The position numbers and the translations under genes were made by a program. A DNA stretch of 64,000 nt from Metallyticus violacea (taxonomy: Eukaryota > Arthropoda > Insecta > Mantodea > Metallyticidae). The stretch lies in the NCBI GenBank assembly GCA_030762175.1, contig CM060842.1, positions 68,579,501-68,643,500 on the forward strand. Direction: 5' to 3'. This document shows positions 11,763 to 23,085 of this stretch, piece after piece (the stretch's first letter is position 1; each line of letters begins with the position of its first letter). The notes beneath the pieces were generated by a model, which saw nothing but the letters and a program-made list of their open reading frames with translations, was not told where the DNA came from and ran no database searches.

Positions 11763-11824
11763 TTTTTTTTTTTTTTTGAGTAGTGTTTAACGCCCGTTTT
11801 TACTACTGAGGCACCACAGGCGGT
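11763..11824 (-). mobile_element. SINE-B tail micro-insertion with target duplication
   Basis: Only about 62 bp of SINE-B 3' end on the minus strand: a T run, then GTGTTTAACGCCCGTTTTTA and CTGAGGCACCACAGGCGG. It is bounded by the 13-bp direct repeat ACAGCGAAGTTTT (11750-11762 and 11825-11837). This is an insertion by target-primed reverse transcription that stopped very early. Confidence 0.85.
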
Positions 11825-11849
11825 ACAGCGAAGTTTTGACGAATTGTAA

Positions 11850-12020
11850 CGAGCTCTTGGAAACAAGACCTTTCAGAGGAATGGATGCAAAGCTCTTGAG
11901 TTCTGGTAGTGTTAGCAGCCAAGAAAGACGTCCTTTTCCTGTCTAGCGGTCAGGAAACGTTTAATTTAGAAAAGTGATGACCTCATTGTGGAAATGGGGC
12001 GGTGCGCCATCTTGTTGCAA
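11850..12020 (-). pseudogene. mariner/IS630-like transposase fragment
   Basis: Reading the minus strand from about 12020 down: ITLQQDGAPPHFHNEVITFLN, then TFPDR and GKGRLSWLLTLPELKSF. This is the second catalytic block (QDGAPPHF) and the approach to the WPPRSPDLTP block of arthropod DDE transposases. A stop replaces one codon after the FLN segment and the PPRSPD part is worn. The micro-SINE at 11763 lies at its downstream end. Confidence 0.75.
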
Positions 12021-13710
12021 AGTAATTTAGCGGGGACTTAATTTCAGCACTTACTGCACCTGCTGCTGCGGCTCCACGTTTCATTTGCAACTAACGCCAC
12101 CATTTTCCTTTTTCCTTGTAAGCTAGTAATCAACAGGTGACTTTGGATTTATAAAGCATTCGAGTGTTTCGCTAAATATATAACTTATAAAACTATACCG
12201 CTTTGTTGCTAATAATTTTCTGGCTATAGTCTTAAAGGGAAAATCCCAGTATTATGCTCCAGTGTCTCAGTTCAATATTTTTTTATATTCTCAATTTTAA
12301 TCATTTTCGACTTTAATTGTAATCACAAAAGAAAGGCATATTACCTCGTATATACTGGAGTGTATTGGCCTTTGTAGTTCTTATTCTTAGTGCTTGTTTA
12401 AAGTTAAGCGATTTTATGTTCATATTTTCATTATTGCATAAAGTATTATCTATTAAATTATAAGTAACTAAACTGCAACTTAATTTATCCTTTTTTTAAG
12501 TTTATTTTTTTGTGCTTTCGCAGTATTAACTTTATCACTAAATCTATTTATACAAAATCACCTTAAACCTGAAGTAGTATTAATTTTATTTCTGTCGGAA
12601 AGATGACCTTGTTATATAATCGCCTATCTGCTTTCGAAATAAATGTTTCTCCTTCTTTACTAGAATTTGTAATTGAGCTTACGGCAAGCGCTTCTTTTTA
12701 TTTGATATCATCTTCTGGTTTTCTAATGTAACATTCTTTTAAATTTATTTCCATTTAATTTATACAACATAAATATTTTTAATTTATAAAACCACAACAC
12801 TTTTGAGGCCCTTTGTCCCTTTGCAAATTATTTTTCTTTGAGTATTCATTCATTCTATCAATATCTAAAAACAAAATTGGCGCAAATGGAAAAAATGGCA
12901 ATTTTGAGCTACTAACACTTTTGATCTGTCTGATGCCATACAAATCTAAAAACTGATATAACTATAACTAAAAAGTAAGTGCCTTTTTGACACACCTCAT
13001 TATAGTTTTGAACTTAAATACAATTTCATTTCAGTGCAAGAGTGTAGCTTTTTGAGTTGTCACTCCGGAATTGCCAATGTGGATGATTGTTTTCAGTGAC
13101 ATTAATATATTTTAAGTTTATCAACTTACCATGTGCGGAAATACCGACAGTTAGGACTGGCTCATTTCAATAATGCTTTTTAAAAATAAAAGTGGTAAAT
13201 GTGTATTTTCGTTTACATAGAGGAAGTCCTTCGATTTCCTTGTGTTTGCATTTAATTAGGATTTGAATATTCTGGATGAAAACAAAGAAAGCAGCCTTCT
13301 CCCTCTTTAGCACAACTTGTCACAAATGTAATTTGTATGAATGCATTATTTATCGTATATACTTTTAAAAGCATAATACATTATTTCTTAATATTTCCTA
13401 TCTTTCAGAAAGTAGATGCTAATTTTGTTTGTGACTTCCTTATCAAACGGGACAGCAGCGGTCTATAACGTTTCCTTCCACCCATGGAAAATATGCGGGT
13501 ACCAATGACTTTACAACAGTCAAAGTTTAATATTTTTACAACCGTTTTAGCTAAGTTTATGGCGTATGTTGGAACCTCTAGTGTAGTAGTTAACAAGAAA
13601 ACGGTGATCACGGAAGCGAAAGGAGCTGCGGGATTGAATGCATGGTATAGTTAAGTCAGAACGTTATAAATCTTGTAGCCCGTATAGTATTACAGAATTA
13701 GATGTGCACA
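12021..13710. other. Intergenic, no gene seen
   Basis: Very AT-rich to about 13380. Positions 13390-13640 are less AT-rich but give no recognisable protein on either strand. Confidence 0.4.
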
Positions 13711-14321
13711 TGAGGTGCTATCAAAAAGTTCCCGTACTGATCCTGTAGTGCGTCAACAGCTTGTAGCACAGGGCTAGGGAGATGTAAGCTTGAAATAGTA
13801 GTGAGCGAGCGAATTCCCTATATTTACATTGGGAGTAGTGCAATCGGTGTTTTTGCCATCACTGTATGCAATTTCGTCATGGACAGCAAGTCTGCCACAG
13901 AGACATTAAACATGCTTCGACAAGCTTACGGCGATGATGCAATTTGTCGATAGTACAATCGTCCCAAAAGTGGAAGAACGTCCCTGAAGATGTCCCTGAA
14001 AGTTTAAAAACTCGTAAAATTGTTCATGAGTATCATAGCAGAACAATCAACTCCCGCGAACTTCTTACTTTTCCAGAAGAGAAAGACCCGTCTCAAAGGT
14101 CCTATTTTAACCCGTTGACGAGATACAGCGTGAATGGCGGAAGGTGCTACACTCACTTGCAAACAATGACTTTGAGGCCGCATTCCAAAAGTGGCAGAAA
14201 CTCTGGGACCACTGCATTCCTGCCCAAGGAAACGCTTCGAAGGAAACGAAGTTCAAAATTAGGTAAATGAAGTATTTCCTTTGTAACAAATACAGTCCTA
14301 GAACTTTTCGATAGCCCCTCA
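13711..14321 (+). mobile_element. mariner deletion derivative with both TIRs
   Basis: Left end TGAGGTGCTATCAAAAAGTT and right end (minus strand) TGAGGGGCTATCGAAAAGTT form an imperfect terminal inverted repeat. TA follows the right end (14322-14323); the left TA is mutated to CA. Inside, MDSKSATETLNMLRQAYGDD near 13880-13940 is a mariner N-terminus. After a large deletion the C-terminal segment SLANNDFEAAFQKWQKLWDH follows near 14150-14215. The element is about 610 bp against about 1.3 kb for a whole mariner, so it could at most be moved by another copy's transposase. Confidence 0.85.
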
Positions 14322-14445
14322 TAAGTGTACCATTACTACAATATGGTATGTAACAATTATGGTTAGAAATCATAGAACGCTATTCTGGTGGCTTATTTAA
14401 GGAGCATATCGGGACAAAAATCGGGTAATTAATGCTTGCTTCAAT

Positions 14446-14497
14446 TTTTTTTGAGCAGTGTTAACGGCCGTTTTTACTACCAAGGCACCACAGGTGG
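14446..14497 (-). mobile_element. SINE-B tail micro-insertion, perfect 13-bp target duplication
   Basis: A 52-bp SINE-B 3' end on the minus strand (T run, GTGTTAACGGCCGTTTTTAC, then GGCACCACAGGTGG). It is flanked by the perfect direct repeat TGCTTGCTTCAAT (14433-14445 and 14498-14510). The unmutated duplication suggests it is younger than most elements here. Confidence 0.9.
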
Positions 14498-14510
14498 TGC
14501 TTGCTTCAAT

Positions 14511-14959
14511 GAACTGATCATCCCGCAAATGTTTGAGAAGGGAAAGGGGGTCGTGAAAAGTGGAATGATCACTCACATCTCAGTATTTAACAGTTTTATA
14601 GTTGGAAAAAAAAAAACAAAAAAAAAAAAAACACAACAAAAGTGAAACTCCTCCGCGTAAAGTGTTCGAAACGTCTACCGATGATTTTATCGATTTCAAG
14701 AATTTGAAAATTCTCTACAGTATGAATAAACAGGGAGAAAATGGTGTGCAAATATATCAAGAACGAGCAAACTTTTCAAAATATTTTGCGGAAACATCTT
14801 ATTCTCTGAAAGGGAATACAAAACCATTAATGTTAAAAGTGACACAACTAAAACCACGATAAAATCCCAGAAAGCTTGTACCAACTTTTGGAATTTGATT
14901 CAAAAAAGAAATATGTAATTTCATTGTAGGGCGAATATATAGTTACGAGTGTTCAGTGA
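14511..14959. other. No gene recognised
   Basis: Contains two A-rich runs (14605-14640). An open frame at 14602-14862 runs through them but shows no known motif, and its N-terminal Lys-rich part is a product of the A-runs. Confidence 0.4.
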
Positions 14960-15278
14960 GGATTTTTATAAACATTTAAAAACTTAATTAAAAGAATATC
15001 TCTTCATTTTCTTTAGTGCGCAAAAGGGTGTAATTCTTTTACCGATGTCTTAACTGAAATTGCTTTAATTACTATCATTTTAATTAAAATTCATTTAATT
15101 GAATTGCAGTTAAGTTAAGATTTATGTATAAACTTTTAAAAAGAAATTACATAAATATCCCTTTATTTTGCTTAATACGCAAAAGGGTGTAATTCTTTTA
15201 CTGACCTCTGAACTGAAATTGATTTAATTACTATTATTTTTAATGTACATTAATTTAAAAGGATTAAAGTTATATAAG
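14960..15278. repeat. Tandem duplication, ~159-bp unit, two diverged copies
   Basis: Two copies at an offset of 159 bp (14960-15118 and 15119-15278). Shared anchors are GCAAAAGGGTGTAATTCTTT (15020 and 15179), AACTGAAATTG then TTTAATTACTAT, and TATAAAC then TTTTAAAAA. The copies differ at many positions, so the duplication is old. Confidence 0.8.
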
Positions 15279-15760
15279 TTTACACTGGAAAATAGCAGTA
15301 ATATTAACTTACTTGCTAAAATACAAAGACAGAATGGTAAATTAAAAAATAAAATGTAAATTAAATATAAAGAATAAAACTGTTACACCTGAAAGTTGCA
15401 ATGTTTATAGAGAATATAAACTTTCTTTTTGTAATTTAAATTATTTTTTGCTCACTAGCTTCTAAACTAGTCTTTATTTCGTCGGACCTAAGTAACCTAA
15501 ACAATAATTTTATTCACAGGAGTAAATTAAACATTTTAAATTCACGCTGAAATTTAAATCACTTCTCGACATACATAATGAACTAAAGAAACTGGATGAG
15601 AGCAATGCACATTTTGATTAAGATTTCTACCAACATAAACTTTCTTCGTTAACTCCTTCCATGTTTCTGCATTCACAAATGACATTCCTTTTCATATAGT
15701 GCAGCAGACTTCTTTGGAACTAGTATTACTTTAGTATCATTAGTACCAACATCTTCCGGT
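15279..15760. other. Intergenic, no gene seen
   Basis: AT-rich; no recognisable feature. The last ten bases (ATCTTCCGGT, 15751-15760) are the left target duplication of the SINE that follows. Confidence 0.4.
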
Positions 15761-16042
15761 AACCGCCACGGGTGGCCGAGGTCATTAAGGCGCGGACTCG
15801 TGAGCGGGGGGTCTAGGGTTCGAATCCCGTCAGGACCGTCCTCCCTGACTGAAGTTTTTCCAGGTTTTCCTCAGTCCTCATAAATGGTAAATGCCGGGGA
15901 GTTACCCTAAACATAGGCCTGGAACGTTTCCTTCTTTAAAAAATATCCTTTTCCAACATATCATTTCATCTCATGTATCATCAGTGTCGCCGCCTGTGGT
16001 GCTTCTGTAGCAAAAACGAACGTTAAACACCAATAAAAAAAA
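15761..16042 (+). mobile_element. SINE-B, full-length with target duplication
   Basis: Class II (Ser/Leu-type) tRNA-derived SINE. The head reads GGGTGGCCGAGGTCATTAAG (A box), then GCGCGGACTCGTGAG and a good B box GGTTCGAATCC (15818-15828). The body has CTGACTGAAGTTTTTCCAGG and CTCATAAATGGTAAATGCCG. The tail has ATGTATCATCAGTGTCGCCG and AACGTTAAACACCAATA with a short A run. Flanking ATCTTCCGGT duplications lie at 15751-15760 and 16043-16052. This is the reference copy for the family in this window. Confidence 0.93.
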
Positions 16043-16052
16043 ATCTTCCGGT

Positions 16053-17160
16053 GTAAATATGTAATTTTCTTTGAGGGTTTTCATTAAGCAGACGCAAACA
16101 TTTTCACAAACAATTCCAGAATGCATTTCAAGTTATTTATTCTGTATTTCTATAACAACCAATATTATTGCCATCAAGGACAGTGAGCTCTGAGCTTAGC
16201 AACAGTAAATGTACATTTAATTTAATTTAAACATTATTTTCATTGAAATATCGCTGTCATGCTATCTCTTGTACTAATAAATATTATCTATGTGATTTAT
16301 GAAAAAATAATTTCCTATAACCCCATTTTAAGAGATTAAACATTCTGAAGGAAAATTGTTTCCTCCCGTTGAAAAATGTCGGTTTAAATTGCAACACGGT
16401 TTAATGAGGCAGCGCTACGCTGATCTTGTGTGCACATATTTATTTGCACATTTTCATAAATTGTATGCCTTCTGCATTTAATTCCAAAACTTTACAATTA
16501 TGTTAATTTTCATTTTTAATAATGTCATGGACTTGTTACATAAATTATATCAGTTTTCTCATTGGAACGAAGCTGTCTCATAATCTCTACATTCATACTG
16601 TTAATGTTTTAAAGTTCAATTGAGGATGAATTATTATTTATTTTCGTTTCATCGACAGTAACTCTCTTTCATATTCCTAAATTCATTTCTAAGTATATAA
16701 ACTTTGCATATGAAATATCTTTAATTTATTTTTAAAATGCTCAATATGTCTCATATTTTTGAATAGATCATATTCTGTTGTTGCTTCAAAGAATTGACAA
16801 ATCAAACTGAATTAGTATGAAAGAAATATGTTTCCACATAGTGATAAACAATAATGAGATAAACACAGCAACATCTGAAACCAATAAAGTCATATTTCAG
16901 GATTCTGAACATTAAATTTCTTAAACTGTTTACCGTTATCTGTAATAGGACCAGTTCAATCGCCTGTCGGGGTACTGCCATTATTTCTGGAAATGCGCGG
17001 AGCACACATGCACACTGAGGAAATCCCTGAAAGGATATTCAGGCCAATGTCAGAGTCGCCTCGAAAACGACACAAACACAGAAAGCTGCCGATACATGCA
17101 TATAGAGTAAATGAAAAAGAATGATTAAACGAGTGGCGAATCTGTGGCAGAGAAATACTA
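16053..17160. other. Intergenic, no gene seen
   Basis: AT-rich; no recognisable domain or array. Confidence 0.4.
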
Positions 17161-17220
17161 ACCGGCTTTTACCCTTCCTCAAATGACTGAAGATCAAGAA
17201 AAACCTCAGTCAGGACACAA
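17161..17220 (-). mobile_element. SINE-B internal fragment
   Basis: Short minus-strand match to the SINE-B body: CTCAAATGACTGAAGATCAA and GAAAAACCTCAGTCAGGAC correspond to the reverse complement of the CTGACTGAAG...CAGGTTTTCCTCAG region. Ends are not defined. Confidence 0.5.
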
Positions 17221-18144
17221 AAACGAAATTAAATTATTCCAGCTTATGAACCAAAAAAATAATTATGTATTTGTTATAGTTTTCGTAAAACTATTGCTGA
17301 AGACAACGAAAAATTTAAAACCTGAAATTTTTAAAATGATCCTGGAAAGCTAACAAGTTGGTAATGTTCAGTAAATTAAAAATATATACATACATAAAAG
17401 TAAGATATTAAGGAAATGCAAACACATTCCTCTAGAATGCCTGCTAAATGAGCATTATTACTTCAGGGTTCCTCTTAAAATGTCCATTAAGTTCCTGTGG
17501 TGACATCCCCAAGTTTGAAAGGACAAACTTACCCTAGCGGGAGAAAATTGCTATTAACACATTAATTGGAGAAAGCCATTGGAGTTCCAAGGGCCTCCTG
17601 GATTGCTACTGGAAACTGCGAGAGCGTTATAACAGTAATTCCGCTGGAGTTATCGAGCCTGAGTGGCAATTTAATTAAAGTCAAATTTAATTTGGTGAAG
17701 GACATATAAAGAATGGACTTTGTAAGGTGCAACCCTAGTTGGACCCCCCGCTACTTAGCAGATCCTGTGTTCTCTCACTGTACGGTGACCCCAAACTTTG
17801 TCCATTACTGGAAACCACAGGAACGGAAGCACCTGTAAACTTCAATCTGCAGTATTCAAAACTGAGCGATGCAAACTAATAGATAAACAGAATGTGATGT
17901 TCCTTGCTGGAAGTATCATAGGTATATTGGTGTAAACATGGGTAAAATAAAATAATTATATTTAACATAAACATATTTTTTGCACCTTGCAATGATTAAA
18001 ATTCAATTAGCGATCAGTGACCTGGAAACAGCCATTTCTTCAATCTAAATCAAATTTATAAACATTTCAGTTGCATGATATGCATTCAGCAAATTAACAA
18101 ATATCACGAAATTGTACATGCTGTCGAAGCTTAACCTATTTAAC

Positions 18145-18147
<3 letters not shown>
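17221..18147. other. Intergenic, no gene seen
   Basis: No recognised domain. Positions 17460-17880 are less AT-rich and look like older unique or worn repeat sequence. Confidence 0.4.

Positions 18148-18187
<40 letters not shown>
18148..18187. repeat. (AT)n microsatellite
   Basis: About 20 AT units just upstream of the degenerate satellite. Confidence 0.95.
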
Positions 18188-18189
<2 letters not shown>

Positions 18190-18374
18190 ATAACCTAGCA
18201 TGTAAAATAAAACTTTATTACTTAGGCATCATAATTTTAAAGAATTCTTAAGGAATGCAAGCTACGTGTGGTTGTACCAAGGAAAGATTTTTCACTAATT
18301 TATACAAATTAATGCCTACCAGGCACCTATATTGAAAATAAAATCTAGAATATGCATAATATCTATGTGTGTGT

Positions 18375-19082
18375 CCGTTAACGCTCTAGCGGTCGAAATA
18401 TTTGTTTTTTCTCAATGAAACTCTGCATTAATTAACAAACGATTAATCGAGTTCGTTAACCAGCAAAATTGAACCATTGGAGTTGGAGATTAACCTATAG
18501 CGAAACTTTTTTAAAAAATTGAAAAATTGTCTAGCGGCTGCAATTTTTGCTTTATCTCAATGCAAATCTGTAAATTCCTTTAAAATTAATTCATAAAAGT
18601 TGTTTCCGAAAAGCATGGCAATCACGCCATTAGGAGTGGGAGTATACCTGAAAAATAAATGGGTTTAAAGCAAAATTTAAAAATCGCTCTAGCGGCTGCA
18701 ATTTTATTTTTTGTAAAGGATATATGATGGTATATGCCCTTGAAATAAAATAATGAAAATACTTAAGCTTAAAAATCGCTCTACCGACACTAACTTTTGT
18801 CCATACATATGGTGTATATGTATATATATATATATATAATACACCATTTGAATAAAATATAGAAAAGTTTCTGAAAGTCAGGGAAATCCGTTAGGAGTGG
18901 AGTTTTACCTGAACCTCAAAATTTAAAAATCGCTCTAGCGGGACCAATATTTGTTTGTTCCCAACAAAATTCGAAACATAACATTTAAATGAAATAAGAA
19001 AAATACTTTCCGAAAATTGGGGAAATTGGACTATTAGGAGTAGGGGTATACTTGAAAACCGAAAATTAAAAAGCTCTGGAGT
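18375..19082. repeat. Degenerate ~150-bp satellite with CGCTCTAGCGG box
   Basis: Five to six diverged tandem units. Box 1, CGCTCTAGCGG or close variants, lies at 18382, 18528, 18685, 18778, 18931 and about 19073 (spacings 146, 157, 93, 153, 142). Box 2, near ATTAGGAGTGGGAGTATACC, lies near 18472, 18630, 18888 and 19030, always 40-60 bp before the next box 1. Box 1 is a near-palindrome (CGCT-CT-AGCG). One unit is shortened. A (TA)n run (18811-18839) sits in one unit. The rest of each unit is AT-rich and has drifted. Confidence 0.8.
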
Positions 19083-19084
19083 TT

Positions 19085-20825
19085 AATTTTCTCTAATTGT
19101 TTTAAAATAAAAGGACAAATTAATTCGATATAGACTGTATTTATAATGATTAAATGTTTTATATTTAACAAAAGCAACTTTCTATGATAGCAAATGTCAA
19201 ATATTAATCTAATATATGTTTGAATTATATTTGTATTAAGAGCGCTCTGTAATAACCTTTAGAAAAGTTTGCGTTAAATGTTTTTATTACTATAATATTG
19301 GAATTAAATTTCAAAGCCAATAAAATCTATATAACTTTCGATGGCTTTTATTTACTTTGCACATTGAAATTGTTTCTGAATTGTAGATGCTTTTGTTTTA
19401 TCGAAACATATGAGCATCTTAAATATGCAATGTAACTCGAAACTTTCTTTCTATTTCTATTTCTCTCTATTTTAGTCAATGTAAAGATGATAACAATGAC
19501 TCAGATCATAAACATTTACAAATGTTTAAAAATACCATACAACATAGCTTTTAGCTTTATCTATCAGTGGTCATATTTCATTTAATTAATAGTATACAAT
19601 TAATATTTGTGGTTTAATCTCAATAAAGGTAATGATAATTCTAAAAATGTGGTTCTTTTGTAACACTTATAGACTGGAAGAATTCTAATTTTGTTCCTCT
19701 AATATCACACTGTATTGCCATAACCTATTTCATTTCATTAATTAATAAGCTCTAATTTGGATTTTATATTCACTTTTATTAAACATTATTCAACTATGTG
19801 AGGAATTCGTGTAGTTTATGCAGTTCCTGCGTGATGAACTGCAATAGTTTTTTCTTAAAGCAAGGCTATATAGGACATTAAACATTTGCATTGTTATAAT
19901 GTATAGGGCATTGAGCTCCTCCCGAATACTTTTAAAGTATATAAATTATTAAATTATAAGCACATTCCTCAACACATTTTAATATTTTTCAATAAATCTT
20001 ATTTTTTCTACCAATATACTGCTCTTATTATTTATAATGTTTTTTAACAAGTTAATGACTTTGTTGTGGCTTGATTGTTTTCTATGCAGCGCTATCTATG
20101 TGGATTCTCTGGTAAATGTTCCCATTAACCATGAACTGTTACCATGGTATTGAAGATTTATAATTTGTAAATCTGTCTGGAGTAAGTTCATTTTATCATC
20201 CTTTTGACAGTTTCACTATTCTCACCTATCTAAATTTAACTGTTGAGACTTTATAAAGCTTAACTCATCCTTCCTAGCATTATATAAATCATTTTTTCTA
20301 AAATACCCCTTTTATAAATTTAAAACGTTTAAATTCTACAAAAACAACAATTTTGATATAAATAGTAAAGGTAGTTTTTACTATGTTATGCGAGAAATAC
20401 TGAATTTACCTTAACTTGCTAATATACTCCACTGATGGGAAGAATTTCCTTCGCCTCCACCGCTTGTAATAGATGGCCTGCACTAATGTTCTATATTGCA
20501 ATTTCTACTAAAGTGGGGGTAGGAATATCGGATATCGGCAATGAATATCTAGTAGTAAAATGTCTGGAAACTAATAAATTCAACCGCTGTTATTTTTTTT
20601 TTTTTTTTTTTTGCAATGATCACCATCATCGACGATATCTCCATCAATAGCTAATTTAATTTTTTTTTAAATAATAAAACTCAGCGATTATTTATATGTT
20701 CCTTCGAGGACTTATTTTCTTTTTGCATTTTTCTTTTAATTCAAGGAATATCTGTGTGCCTTACATCGGTTTTCAATAATATCAGGATAAGCTTAAAGTG
20801 TTTTGAAACCGTTGCAGCATTTGCC
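19085..20825. other. Intergenic, no gene seen
   Basis: Very AT-rich. A T run lies at 20593-20612. No domain or repeat family recognised. Confidence 0.4.
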
Positions 20826-21064
20826 AAAATCGCGGGTTCGAAACCGGCCAGGATCAATGGGTTTTTTCGGGAGTAAAACTCCTAATTATGACTTCCTTCG
20901 GAAGGGAAATAAAGCCGTGGGTCCCGTACATTTACGGCAAGAAAAGGAACCTCAAGCCTGAAAGCAGAGGCCTCTGAGCAAAATATATCGGCCGTTTCAC
21001 GCCCTGATTTGAATGGGGCGCTGATGACCTGAGATGTATAGAGCGTCCGTAAATAAACCAAATA
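20826..21064 (+). mobile_element. SINE-A, 5' truncated
   Basis: Begins at the B-box region (CAAAATCGCGGGTTCGAAAC) and then follows the full SINE-A order: GGGTTTTTTCGGGAGTAAAA, CTTCCTTCGGAAGGGAAATA, TTTCACGCCCTGATTTGAAT, CGCTGATGACCTGAGATG and AGCGTCCGTAAATAAA. The A-box half is missing. Confidence 0.9.
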
Positions 21065-22944
21065 AAATCAAATTGAAATAAATCACATATCCAAGGATAA
21101 TATCGATTTTTATTAATGAAATATAATTTTCATAACTCTGTATAGTTTTAACAGTTTAAATTGTGATAAAAAATTTGTTTCAAAGTAACTTTCTCATAGC
21201 TTTCGCAAGTCGCTGCAGGAAGAAAAGAAACGTCCAATGTCAACATTAGCACATGGCTAGTAAAATAAGTGAAACCTTTCTTAGTAAATTTGTCAGAACC
21301 ACCAAGCCAAACACCTGTCATAGGCATCTCTTGAAGCCCACTGTCTCCTTGGACTTAAATCTTTTAGATAAAGACATGTTCGGAATGCTGTTATTTAGGC
21401 AAAGTTCGCATGATATATAAATATATATTATATATAAGGTATATAATATATATATATATTGTAGTTACTTTCTTATTTTTTCAAAATTCAAGTATTTCAT
21501 TTCATCGCGCTATATTTCAAATAGAAAATCGCGATATTTTTTATAAAGCAATCCTAGAGATACTTTTAGAGAAATCTTATATTACTTTTAGTGCAGATCT
21601 TGTTAGTCGTAAATGAATTTGCTTTGTAAAAAATCTATTTAAAATCTTGCATTTTCTATTCATGAAATACAAGTATATATTATTATATATAATATTGATT
21701 TTGAAAATATATAAATTTACATTATTAATAGATAAGGAAACCTGTCATATATTTTTCGCTGCGTAACGTTTTATTTATCTCACGAGTGTATTCAAAACTC
21801 CCAATATAAAATATAAAATAATATAAAATATTAACCGTATATTTTATTAAGTTTGTAAGTGGGACTTTTAAAATAATCTTTCCATTTTTAAATCCTTCTA
21901 CATCTACAATGATGTTAAGTGTCACTCAGTGCTTAATTGCTTTCACAATGGAAGGTTTTGATGCATAGTTCGTAATATTTAAACGATAAAGCTTCAGTAG
22001 CTTTCTCTACATGCAAAATGTAAGAGCGGTAGATATTCAGTCCTTTCTATTTTGATTTCATTTGTGGTATTCCCGCATGTATATGGAATGTTCAGAATCC
22101 TCGGGAGTGGTGTAGCATTACCGTTTTCAAAATATTGAATTACCAATGAATCCCACTATGCAATTTCCTACATTCACAGCAGCGCCGCTCCTCTCGGCAG
22201 TAATGAGGCCCAAGACTTTGAGCCAAGATCTATAAAGGAAGTGGCAAATGAGAGAATTATACGAACTGGAACCGGTGAACTTCTTAGTGAAGCACGAATT
22301 TCTAGCTTTGTGTGTAGCAACGTCATTATGATTTATACAGACATGTTACATTTCAGTGGTGGTTGGCGTACTTTCATGCCTAATTTTACCGAAGCAGAAG
22401 CAACACACATCATTCAATATTATTTGAAGATTTTGCGAGGAAAAATATGAAAAAATTCAATTAAAATCATAACTAGTGCTTTATAACATCAAAAATAGAA
22501 CTCATCCCTGCGCTTTCGTCTTCCCTGCAACTTTTAGACAAGTTTCACTATTTGTGCATATGTTAACTTTCCTATTAATTACAAGATGTAAACGACAAAC
22601 AATTGATTTGCTCAATACAGTTACCTTAGCTGTTACAGTTTATTGCGACTGTGAATCACAAAAACTGCTGCACTAAGGGGCTCATTCATAGCTAACTACT
22701 TGTAATTGTATGTTACCCTTAAGTTATAAGTTCAGATGGAATAATTCTTTCGCACGACACGAGTTGGGGTACGTAACACCAGAGTTTGTAGCTGCATTCC
22801 AGAAATATGCTGTTGTTTATGTCTGAGCGCTAGGCAGAGTTCAAGATTATATACACTCTATAGTGAACTTCGCGTTCTTGGTAGCTGTTATATCACAAAA
22901 CAAATAAAATTAATTACTTACATCTGTATCATAAACAATATTTA
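21065..22944. other. Intergenic; TA-rich stretches, no gene seen
   Basis: Holds a TA-rich block at about 21413-21460. Open frames at 22241-22450 and 22476-22676 show no recognisable motif and no repeat match within the window. Confidence 0.4.
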
Positions 22945-23085
22945 TATAGGTCTTGGTTCGAATCCCGATCAAGCTCACTGGTAAGCATTTTTCGGAGTGT
23001 TATCGTTATATGAAAAGGTGAATGCCATATAGCGTTAAGGCACCAAAGTCTCCGAGGTCATTTACGCTATCATTTAATTTCATCC
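22945..23085 (+). mobile_element. SINE-E fragment (tRNA-derived), tentative
   Basis: Starts with a B box (TTGGTTCGAATCCCGATCAA) followed by GCTCACTGGTAAGCATTTTT and, further on, AGGCACCAAAGTCTCCGAGG. Order and composition fit a 5'-truncated tRNA-derived SINE of a family with no second copy in this window. Confidence 0.5.

Noticed and set aside
15761..15840. Functional tRNA-Ser or tRNA-Leu gene
   Set aside because: The head has A and B boxes, but the acceptor and anticodon stems do not pair, and it continues into a SINE body with an A-rich tail and target duplication.
18375..19082. CRISPR array
   Set aside because: The repeats are eukaryotic satellite units with drifting spacers of the same origin, in an insect genome. 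No cas genes.
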